A stretch of DNA of 13,798 bases, taken from contig JBASCW010000162.1 in NCBI GenBank assembly GCA_049651845.1, positions 1 through 13,798 on the forward strand, given 5' to 3'. This stretch comes from RBG-16-66-20 sp049651845. Its GTDB lineage: Bacteria; Pseudomonadota; Gammaproteobacteria; Burkholderiales; SG8-39. The notes under the pieces were generated by a model. The model did no database searches, was not told where the DNA came from, and saw nothing but the letters and a program-made list of their open reading frames with translations. Shown one piece after another: positions 5,790 through 12,736 of the stretch (positions within the stretch are counted from its first letter, which is position 1; the number at the start of each line of letters is the position of its first letter). Made by a program: the position numbers and the translations under genes.

Positions 5790-8434
5790 AGGTCAAGACC
5801 TACTGCTACCAGTGCGTCGCCGGGCCCGACCTGCTCGAGGTCGAGGTCGAGGACGGCGTCGCCACGCAGGTGACGCCGAACTTCGACGCCGCGGGCATCC
5901 ATCCGGGCGGCGGCAGGGTCTGCGTCAAGGCCTACGGGCTGGTGCAGAAGCTCTACAACCCGAACCGCGTGCGCTCGCCCATGAAGCGGACCAACCCGAA
6001 GAAGGGCCGCGGCGAAGATCCGGGCTTCGTGCCCATCAGCTGGGACGAGGCTCTCGACACCATCGCCGTGAAGCTGAAGGAGATCCGCACCAAAGGCCTG
6101 CTGGACGGGTCCGGCTATCCGCGCGTTGCGGCGAGCTTCGGCGGCGGCGGCACGCCGCAGTCCTACATGGGCACCTTCCCGGCGTTCCTCGGCGCCTGGG
6201 GCCCGGTGGACATGGGCTTCGGCTCGGGGCAGGGCGTCAAGTGCACGCACTCGGAGCACCTGTACGGCGAATTCTGGCACCGCGCGTTCACCGTCTCGCC
6301 CGACACGCCGCTGTGCGAGTACGTGATCTCCTGCGGCGCCAACACCGAGGCCTCGGGCGGCGTGGTCGGCGTCTGGCGCCACGCCGAGGCGCGCATCCGC
6401 GGCCTGAAGCGCGTGCAGGTCGAGCCGCACCTGTCGATCACCGGTGCCTGCTCGGCCGAATGGGTGCCGATCAAGCCCAAGACCGACCCCGCGTTCCTGT
6501 ACGCGCTGATTCACGTAATGCTGTTCGAGCATCCGCGCGCGCGGCTCGACCTGAATTTCCTGCAGAACCATACTTCCTCGCCGTACCTGGTGGGACCGAA
6601 CGGATTCTTCTTGAGAAATCCCGATTCGAAAAAACCCATCATTCATGGAGAACTCGAGGGGAAAGTCGAAACGCTTGCGATAGAAATCGGTCCGGACCAG
6701 GACATCCTCGGGCAAGGTCAACTGCAGGGCGAGACGGCGTTCTCCAAGCTGCTCGCGCACTTGAAGCCCTACACGCCGGAATGGGCCGCGGGCATCTGCG
6801 ACGTGCCGGCGGCGACCATGCGCCGCATCGCCGGCGAGTACCTCGATCATGCGCATATCGGCGAGACCATCGTGATCGACGGCAAGACCCTGCCGTTCCG
6901 GCCCGTGGCGGTGGCGCTCGGCAAGACCGTCAACAACGGCTGGGGCGGCTTCGAGTGCTGCTGGGCGCGCACCATGCTCGCCGCGCTGGTCGGCGCGCTG
7001 GAAGTGCCGGGCGGCACGCTCGGCACCACGGTGCGGCTCAACAAGCCGCTTTCGGAGCGCCACGCGAGCGTCAAGCCGGGCCCGGACGGCTTCATGGCCT
7101 ATCCGCTCAACCCGACCGACAAGGAACGCTGGAGCCCGCGGCCCAACATCCGCAACGCCTACCGCACGCTGGTGCCGCTCGCCGCCAACGGGCCCTGGAG
7201 CCAGGCGCTCGGGCCTACGCACTTCTCCTGGATGTTCCTCGGCGAGACGCCGCCGGGCCTGCCGCGCGTCACCTACCCGGAGCTGTGGTTCGTGTACCGC
7301 ACCAACCCGGCGATCTCGTTCTGGGACACCGGCCAGGTCACCGAGCGCATGGCGCAGTTCCCGTTCGTGGTGGCGCTCGCCTACACGCGCGACGAGACCA
7401 ACCATTTCGCCGACATCCTGCTGCCCGACCAGGTGGACCTGGAGAGCCTGCAGCTCATCTACGTGGGCGGCTCGAAGTACATCGAACAGTTCTGGAAGCA
7501 CGAGGGCTACGCGCTGCGCCAGCCCGCGGTCAAGCCGGCCGTGGACGCGCGCGATTTCACCGATATCGCCACCGAGCTTGCGGCGCGCACCGGACTGCTC
7601 GAGCGCTACAACGCTTCCATCAATCGCGGCGCCGCAGGGGTGGCCCTGAAGGGGGAGGGTTGGGACTTTTCTCTTGCAACGGAAAGAAAACATCCAAGAG
7701 ATGAAATATGGAATGCCGTATGCCAGGCGGCGAGCGCCGAGCTGACCGACGGCAAGGAGACGCACGGCCTGGACTGGTGGAAAGAGCACGGCCTGCGCGT
7801 CAGGCCGTTCCCGCAGTCCGACTGGTACCTGTTCCCTACGCTCGCGGCGCAGGGCCTGCGCTTCGAGCTGCCCTACCAGGAGCAGCTGCTGCGCGTGGGC
7901 ACCGAGCTCGGCCGCCGCATGCACGAGAACGGCATCCAGTGGTGGGACGCGCAGCTCGCCGAGTACCAGGGGCTGCCGGTCTGGAAGGATTTCCCCGCGC
8001 TCTGGGAGAAGGAGCTCGCGCGCATCGGCGGCAGCAAGGAGGACTACCCGTTCTGGCTGCTCACCTCGCGCAGCATGCAGTACGCCTGGGGCGGCAACGT
8101 GGGCATGCAGCTGATCCACGAGGTGGCCTCGAATGTTTCCGGCCACGGCGGCGTGATCATCAACGCGGGCAAGGCCGCCGACCTGGGCATCGAGGCGGGC
8201 GACAGCGTCGAGATCGCCACGCCGGCGAAGAAGGTGCGCGCCAAAGCGGTGCCCCGCCAGGGTATCCGTCCCGACACGCTGCTGCTAATCGCCCAGTTCG
8301 ACCACTGGGTGACGCCGTTCGCCAAGGATTTCGGCGTGCCGAGCATGAACAGCCTGACGCCGATGTCGATGCCGCTCACCGATGCGACCGGATCCGGAGC
8401 CGATGTGGTCAGGGTTTCAGTCAGGAAAATCTAG
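5786..8434 (+). CDS. padB: Molybdopterin catalytic subunit resembling phenylacetyl-CoA:acceptor oxidoreductase PadB
   Basis: An 882-residue DMSO-reductase-superfamily subunit. Phenylacetyl-CoA:acceptor oxidoreductase carries out the four-electron alpha-oxidation of phenylacetyl-CoA to phenylglyoxylate. The N-terminal segment (YCYQCVAGPD, then GRVCVKAYGLVQKLYNPNRV) and FVPISWDEAL match that group as remembered. C7, C10 and C46 would hold the N-terminal cluster; the third cysteine of the usual C-x2-C-x3-C is absent (P14 there, D15 next). C153, in VKCTHSEHLYGEFW, is the best candidate Mo ligand. DETNHFADILLPDQVDLE (about 535-552) and the C-terminal dinucleotide-binding domain from about 755 (LLTSRSMQYAWGG) are typical. 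There is no Tat signal, so it faces the cytoplasm, as a CoA substrate requires. The GTG start overlaps the thioesterase stop. Low-GC stretches occur near 6601-6660 and 7661-7720. Another arylacetyl-CoA is a possible substrate. Confidence 0.85.
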   Translation: MKVKTYCYQCVAGPDLLEVEVEDGVATQVTPNFDAAGIHPGGGRVCVKAYGLVQKLYNPNRVRSPMKRTNPKKGRGEDPGFVPISWDEALDTIAVKLKEIRTKGLLDGSGYPRVAASFGGGGTPQSYMGTFPAFLGAWGPVDMGFGSGQGVKCTHSEHLYGEFWHRAFTVSPDTPLCEYVISCGANTEASGGVVGVWRHAEARIRGLKRVQVEPHLSITGACSAEWVPIKPKTDPAFLYALIHVMLFEHPRARLDLNFLQNHTSSPYLVGPNGFFLRNPDSKKPIIHGELEGKVETLAIEIGPDQDILGQGQLQGETAFSKLLAHLKPYTPEWAAGICDVPAATMRRIAGEYLDHAHIGETIVIDGKTLPFRPVAVALGKTVNNGWGGFECCWARTMLAALVGALEVPGGTLGTTVRLNKPLSERHASVKPGPDGFMAYPLNPTDKERWSPRPNIRNAYRTLVPLAANGPWSQALGPTHFSWMFLGETPPGLPRVTYPELWFVYRTNPAISFWDTGQVTERMAQFPFVVALAYTRDETNHFADILLPDQVDLESLQLIYVGGSKYIEQFWKHEGYALRQPAVKPAVDARDFTDIATELAARTGLLERYNASINRGAAGVALKGEGWDFSLATERKHPRDEIWNAVCQAASAELTDGKETHGLDWWKEHGLRVRPFPQSDWYLFPTLAAQGLRFELPYQEQLLRVGTELGRRMHENGIQWWDAQLAEYQGLPVWKDFPALWEKELARIGGSKEDYPFWLLTSRSMQYAWGGNVGMQLIHEVASNVSGHGGVIINAGKAADLGIEAGDSVEIATPAKKVRAKAVPRQGIRPDTLLLIAQFDHWVTPFAKDFGVPSMNSLTPMSMPLTDATGSGADVVRVSVRKI

Positions 8435-8472
8435 TTTCATGAAAAAACAGTCTTGAAAAGAGCCCAGACATC

Positions 8473-9147
8473 ATGACTCGATGGGCCATGATCGCCGATC
8501 TGCGCCGCTGCGTGGGCTGCCAGACCTGCACCGCGGCCTGCAAGCACGCCAACGCGACGCCGCCCGACGTGCAGTGGCGGCGCGTGCTGGACATGGAAGT
8601 CGGCGAGTACCCGGAGGTCAAGCGCGTGTTCGTGCCGGTGGGCTGCATGCACTGTGCCGATCCGCCGTGCATGCACGTCTGCCCCTCCACCGCGACGCGC
8701 AAGCGCGCCGACGGCATCGTCACCATCGATTACGACCTGTGCATCGGCTGCGCCTACTGCGCGGTCGCCTGCCCGTACCAGGCCCGCTACAAGACCGATG
8801 TCGCGGAGTTCGCCTATGGCAAGCCGATGCCGAACGAAGAGATCAGGCATGATGAAAAAAGACTGGGCGTAGCGACGAAGTGCACGTTCTGCGCCGACCG
8901 GGTGGATGCCGGCCTCGCCAGGGGGCTGAAGCCGGGCGTCGATCCGGAGGCGACGCCGGCCTGCGTCAACAGCTGCATCGCGCAGGCGCTGCACTTCGGC
9001 GACGCCGACGACCCGCAGAGCAACATCTCGCAGCTGCTCGCCGAGAACCAGTTCTTCCGCATGCACGAGGAGCTCGGCACCGAGCCGGGTTTCTATTACC
9101 TGTGGGACAAGCGGGAGGACAAGGGCGTGACGGAGACGCGGCCATGA
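8473..9147 (+). CDS. padC: Four-cluster [4Fe-4S] electron-transfer subunit, PadC/DmsB type
   Basis: A 224-residue ferredoxin-like subunit with 16 cysteines in four sets: C13/16/19/23, C58/61/66/70, C90/93/96/100 and C137/140/164/168. This pattern, including the long gap in the last set, is that of DmsB/NrfC-type subunits with four [4Fe-4S] clusters. It should carry electrons from the molybdenum subunit to the membrane anchor. There is no signal peptide, so it is cytoplasmic. It follows padB after a 38-nt AT-rich gap with only a weak purine-rich ribosome site, and overlaps padD by ATGA (9144-9147). The sequence GCATGATGAAAAAAGAC near 8847 is a local low-GC patch inside the gene. The class is secure; padC rests on gene order. 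Confidence 0.88.
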   Translation: MTRWAMIADLRRCVGCQTCTAACKHANATPPDVQWRRVLDMEVGEYPEVKRVFVPVGCMHCADPPCMHVCPSTATRKRADGIVTIDYDLCIGCAYCAVACPYQARYKTDVAEFAYGKPMPNEEIRHDEKRLGVATKCTFCADRVDAGLARGLKPGVDPEATPACVNSCIAQALHFGDADDPQSNISQLLAENQFFRMHEELGTEPGFYYLWDKREDKGVTETRP

Positions 9148-9935
9148 GCTTCGGACCGCGGCCCTGGCAGCAGGCGCACTGGGACTGGCGCGCCGCCGCC
9201 AACTTCCTGCTCGGCGGCGCGGGCGCCGGGCTGATCGTGGCCTCGGCGCTCACGCTCGGCACGCAGCGCGCGGCGCTGTTCGCGGGCCTGGTGCTCGTCG
9301 CGGCGGGCCTGGGCGCGGTGTGGCTGGAGATCGGCCGCAAGCTGCGCGCGGGCCACGTGTTCTTCAATCCCTGGACCTCCTGGATGACGCGCGAATCGCT
9401 CGCCGCGGTGATGCTGTTCGGGTTTGGAATTTCATCTCTGATACTCGATCAATCAGGCTTGATGTATGCCGCCACGATTGCCGCGCTCGCCTTCGTCTAT
9501 TGCCAGGGGCGCATCCTGCGCGCGTCGAAGGGCATCCCGGCGTGGCGACTGCCGCAGGTGACGCTGCTCATCGCAACAACGTCACTCGCGGAGGGCGCGG
9601 GCCTGCTGACCTTCCTCGACCAGGGCGCGCCAGTCCTGGGGTTGCTCGCCGCGGCGGTGATCGCGCGGGCGATCGCGCTCTCGGGCTACCGCGCGGCGCT
9701 GCGGCAGCCCGGCAGCCGGGCGGCGCTGGAGGCGCCGGCACGCGCCCTGATGCAGGCGGGCACCATCGCGCCACTCGCGCTGGCGGTCGCCGCGCTCTTC
9801 GTGCCGCAGGTCGCGCCGCTCGCCGGCCTCGCGGCGCTGCTCGCGGGCTGGTGGTTCAAGTTCGTGCTGGTCACGCGCGCGGCCTACAACCAGGGCTTCG
9901 CGCTGCCGCGGCTGCCGGTGCGCGGCGCACGCTAG
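9144..9935 (+). CDS. padD: DmsC-like membrane anchor and quinone-reactive subunit, PadD type
   Basis: A 263-residue integral membrane protein with about eight hydrophobic segments (roughly 19-38, 43-62, 86-102, 107-121, 136-155, 163-180, 203-221, 226-243). NPWTSWMTRES (75-85) resembles the conserved SW-x-x-RE segment of DmsC-type anchors. The role expected from the family is to hold PadBC on the inner face of the cytoplasmic membrane and pass electrons to quinone. It starts at the ATG overlapping the padC stop. Together with padB and padC it gives the three-subunit membrane enzyme composition described for Thauera aromatica phenylacetyl-CoA:acceptor oxidoreductase. A low-GC patch lies at 9421-9470. 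DmsC-like proteins are poorly conserved, so the name depends on context. Confidence 0.8.
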   Translation: MSFGPRPWQQAHWDWRAAANFLLGGAGAGLIVASALTLGTQRAALFAGLVLVAAGLGAVWLEIGRKLRAGHVFFNPWTSWMTRESLAAVMLFGFGISSLILDQSGLMYAATIAALAFVYCQGRILRASKGIPAWRLPQVTLLIATTSLAEGAGLLTFLDQGAPVLGLLAAAVIARAIALSGYRAALRQPGSRAALEAPARALMQAGTIAPLALAVAALFVPQVAPLAGLAALLAGWWFKFVLVTRAAYNQGFALPRLPVRGAR

Positions 9936-9940
9936 GAGGG
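9934..9940 (+). promoter_or_regulatory. Strong Shine-Dalgarno sequence for the CoA ligase
   Basis: AGGAGGG begins inside the padD stop codon and ends 7 nt before the ligase ATG at 9948. Apart from the binding protein, this is the best ribosome site in the operon, suggesting the ligase is translated independently and strongly. Confidence 0.75.
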
Positions 9941-9947
9941 AGACTCG

Positions 9948-11258
9948 ATGACCTACCGATTCGAACGCGCCGCCGAGACGATGTCGCGGGCAAGGATCGC
10001 GGCGCTGCAGCTCAAGCGCCTGCGCCAGACGGTGAAGAACGCCTACGACAACGTGCCGCTGCACCGCAAGCGCCTGCGCAAGCTCGGCATCGAGCCGGGC
10101 GACGTAAAGGTGCTCGCGGACCTGGCGCGGCTGCCGTTCACCGTGAAGGCCGACCTGCGCGATCACTATCCGTTCGGCATGTTCGCGCGCCCGCGCGCCA
10201 CGCTCGCGCGCCTGCACGCCTCGAGCGGCACCACCGGCAAGCCCACGGTGGTGGGCTATTCGCCCAAGGATCTCCAGACCTGGGCCGGGCTGATGGCGCG
10301 CTCGCTGGCCTGCGCCGGCGCGCGCCCCGGCGACGTGATCCACAACGCCTACGGCTACGGCCTGTTCACGGGCGGGCTCGGCGCCCACTACGGCGCCGAG
10401 CGGCTCGGCGCCACCGTGGTGCCGATGTCCGGCGGCTCGACCGAGCGGCAGGTGGTGCTGATCACCGACTTCGGCGCGCGCGTGCTGTGCGCCACGCCGT
10501 CCTACGCGCTCGCCATCGCCGAAGTCGCCGAGAAGGAGGGCGTCGACCTGCGCCGCTCGAAGCTGCGCATCGGCGTGTTCGGCGCCGAGCCCTGGAGCGA
10601 GGCGATGCGCAACGAGATCCAGATCCGCCTCGGGCTCAAGGCGGTGGACATCTACGGTCTGTCGGAGATCATGGGGCCGGGCGTCGCCTGCGAATGCCAG
10701 GAGGCGCAGGCGGGGCTGCACGGCTGGGAGGACCACTTCATCTTCGAGATCATCGACCCGGACACCGGCAAGGCCGTGCCCGAGGGACAGCAGGGCGAGC
10801 TCGTCATCACCACCCTGACCAAGGAAGCGCTGCCGATGCTGCGCTACCGCACCCGCGACGTCACGCGGGTCACCACCGAGCGCTGCGCATGCGGCCGCAG
10901 CCACCTGCGCATCCGGCGCATCACCGGCCGCAACGACGACATGCTGATCATCCGCGGCGTCAACGTGTACCCATCGCAGATCGAGGCGGTGCTGGTCGGC
11001 ATGCCGGAAATCGCGCCGCACTACCAGCTGGTGGTCGAGAGGAAGGGCAAGCTCGACCACGTCACGATCGAAGTGGAGGCTTCGCAGGACGTGGCGCAGG
11101 GTGCCGAGGCCTACGCCCGCCTGGCCGGCGCGGCGCGCCACCAGATCAAGTCGAGGATCGGCATCACCACCGACGTAATCGTCAAGAAACCCGGCGACAT
11201 CCCGCGCTCGATGGGCAAGGCGGTGCGGGTGCGCGACCTCAGACCCAAGGAGACCTGA
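9948..11258 (+). CDS. paaK: Phenylacetate-CoA ligase (AMP-forming), PaaK/PadJ type
   Basis: A 436-residue AMP-forming ligase of standard PaaK length, expected to convert phenylacetate or a related arylacetate, ATP and CoA to the acyl-CoA, AMP and PPi. Visible motifs are the P-loop SSGTTGKP (92-99), AEPWSEAMR (213-221), YGLSE (236-240) followed by IMGPGVACEC, YRTRD (300-304) with the adenylate-binding Asp, ITGRNDDML (325-333), RGVNVYPSQIE (336-346), and the C-terminal domain ending PRSMGKAVRV with K424, the position of the lysine required for adenylation. The C248, C250, C313, C315 and H319 group could bind a metal. It feeds PadBCD with substrate. In phenylacetate-degrading Aromatoleum the corresponding gene is called padJ. 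Another arylacetate such as hydroxyphenylacetate or indoleacetate cannot be ruled out. Confidence 0.9.
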   Translation: MTYRFERAAETMSRARIAALQLKRLRQTVKNAYDNVPLHRKRLRKLGIEPGDVKVLADLARLPFTVKADLRDHYPFGMFARPRATLARLHASSGTTGKPTVVGYSPKDLQTWAGLMARSLACAGARPGDVIHNAYGYGLFTGGLGAHYGAERLGATVVPMSGGSTERQVVLITDFGARVLCATPSYALAIAEVAEKEGVDLRRSKLRIGVFGAEPWSEAMRNEIQIRLGLKAVDIYGLSEIMGPGVACECQEAQAGLHGWEDHFIFEIIDPDTGKAVPEGQQGELVITTLTKEALPMLRYRTRDVTRVTTERCACGRSHLRIRRITGRNDDMLIIRGVNVYPSQIEAVLVGMPEIAPHYQLVVERKGKLDHVTIEVEASQDVAQGAEAYARLAGAARHQIKSRIGITTDVIVKKPGDIPRSMGKAVRVRDLRPKET

Positions 11259-11752
11259 TGGAACTGCAGCGCCAGATCAGCCGCAAGCTCTACGAGGAGC
11301 ATGTCGCGGTGCTCGACCTGCTCGAGCGCTTCGGGCGCGCGCTCGCGCGCCTGGGCGCCGCGCCGCCCGCGCCGGACGACGCGTCCTGGCGCGTGCTGCT
11401 CGAGCAGCTCGGCACGGCGCTCGAGTACGAGATCACGCGCCACTTCGACCTGGAGGAGACCCAGCTGTTCCCGCGCCTGCACGCGCGCGGCGAGGGCGAC
11501 CTCGCCGAGCTGCTGTTCGAGGACCACGAGACGATCCGCGCGGTGACGCGGCCGCTGCTGCTGCTGGTCGCGCGCGCGCAGGCGCGCACGCTGGATGACG
11601 CGGGCTGGCGCACGCTCAAGGCCTCCGGCCTGGAGCTGGTGGAGCGGCTGAGCGCGCACGCCGAGAAGGAGCAGGGCGCGCTGGTGCCTCTGGTGGACGA
11701 GATGCTGGATGAAGCGACGGATGCGGAGCTATGGGCCAACTACGTGAACTGA
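11258..11752 (+). CDS. Hemerythrin-like (HHE domain) di-iron protein
   Basis: A 164-residue all-helical protein with the spacing of metal ligands expected for a hemerythrin HHE domain: H15 (YEEHVAVLD), H62 with E66 (RHFDLEE), H90 with E91 (EDHETIR) and H134 with E138 (AHAEKEQ). Such domains bind a di-iron centre that can sense or carry O2 or NO, or handle iron. The start ATG at 11258 overlaps the ligase stop as TGATG and has AAGGAGA (11247-11253) in front. It is unexpected in a catabolic operon; a role in protecting or signalling the redox state of the oxygen-sensitive enzymes is inferred. It overlaps the following GNAT gene by 22 bp. Confidence 0.85.
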   Translation: MELQRQISRKLYEEHVAVLDLLERFGRALARLGAAPPAPDDASWRVLLEQLGTALEYEITRHFDLEETQLFPRLHARGEGDLAELLFEDHETIRAVTRPLLLLVARAQARTLDDAGWRTLKASGLELVERLSAHAEKEQGALVPLVDEMLDEATDAELWANYVN

Positions 11753-12732
11753 AGATCCGCCGCCTCGCGGCCGCCGACCTCGGCGCGGTGGTCGCGCTCG
11801 ACGCTGCGCTCACGGGCCGCACGCGGCGCGCCTACTTCGAGCGGCGCCTGGCCGCGGCGCTGCGCCAGCCCGGCCTGCACCTGCAGTTCGCGGCGGAGGA
11901 AAACGGCGAGTTCCGCGGCCACGCGCTCGCGCGCGTGCTGGAGGGCGAGTTCGGCCGCACGCGCACCGGGCTGCGGCTGGAGGACATCGGCGTGGTGCCC
12001 GCCGTGCAGAGCTGCGGCATCGGCCGCGCGCTGCACCGCGCGCTCGAGGACGAGGCGCGCAAGCGCGGCTACGCCGACATCCGCACCGGCGCCGCCTGGC
12101 GCGACCACGCCATGCTGAGCTTCCTCGACGGCGTCGGCTACCAGCTCGCGCCCAACCGCGTCATCGAATGCGAGGTACAGGGCGCCAAGCTCGGTGCGCG
12201 CGAGGAATCGGTGACCTCGCCTTCGCGCGACAAGACGGGCGATCCGAACGACTGGAGCGCGCCGGCGGCCAATGATATCGAGCAGCTGGCGCGCGACAAG
12301 GCGGACCTGCGCCTGCTGACGGCGAAGGATCTCGACGACATCGTGCGCATCGACCGGCACCTCACCGGACGCGAGCGGCGCGACTACATTCAGCATGCGC
12401 TGGACGAGGCGTTGCGCGAAACCGGCGTGCGCATCTCGCTCGCCGCGCGCGTGGACGGCGTGCTGGCTGGTTTCGTGATGGCGCGCGCCGACCTGGGCGA
12501 CTTCGGCCGCACCGAGCCGGTGGCGGTGATCGACACGCTCGGGGTGGCGCCCGAGTACGCGCACCACGGCGTCGGCCATGCGCTGCTGTCGCAGCTGTTC
12601 CTCAACCTGGGCGCGCTGCACATCGAGCGCGTGGAGACCGTGGTGGACCGCCAGGCCTTCGGCCTGCTCGGCTTCTTCTACGACGTGGGCTTCGCGCCCG
12701 GGCAGCGCCTCGCGTTCGTCAAGGCCCTCTGA
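11731..12732 (+). CDS. Tandem GNAT protein with two fused acetyltransferase domains
   Basis: A 333-residue protein made of two GNAT domains, about 7-150 and 191-332, joined by a hydrophilic linker (about 151-190). Both begin with the same pattern, RRLAAADLGAVVALDAALTG and RLLTAKDLDDIVRIDRHLTG, and both carry (E/D)FGRT (73-77 and 257-261). The first acetyl-CoA motif is Q93-SCGIG; the second reads AHHGVG (277-282), lacking the usual Gln/Arg, so the second domain may be weaker or have another role. The two halves also resemble the single GNAT at 293-736. The gene begins inside the hemerythrin-like gene and is the last of the operon. Its target is unknown; protein acetylation, possibly of the ligase two genes upstream, is a hypothesis. 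Confidence 0.85.
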   Translation: MGQLRELKIRRLAAADLGAVVALDAALTGRTRRAYFERRLAAALRQPGLHLQFAAEENGEFRGHALARVLEGEFGRTRTGLRLEDIGVVPAVQSCGIGRALHRALEDEARKRGYADIRTGAAWRDHAMLSFLDGVGYQLAPNRVIECEVQGAKLGAREESVTSPSRDKTGDPNDWSAPAANDIEQLARDKADLRLLTAKDLDDIVRIDRHLTGRERRDYIQHALDEALRETGVRISLAARVDGVLAGFVMARADLGDFGRTEPVAVIDTLGVAPEYAHHGVGHALLSQLFLNLGALHIERVETVVDRQAFGLLGFFYDVGFAPGQRLAFVKAL

Positions 12733-12736
12733 GGCG

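Noticed and set aside
5465..8146. An 893-codon open frame on the minus strand opposite the thioesterase and padB.
   Set aside because: Its translation is rich in Arg, Ala, His and Val with no recognisable motif, and it mirrors real genes with clear cofactor motifs. Long antisense frames are common in GC-rich coding DNA.
9582..11141. A 519-codon minus-strand open frame opposite padD and the ligase.
   Set aside because: It has no motif or ribosome site and lies antisense to well-supported genes.
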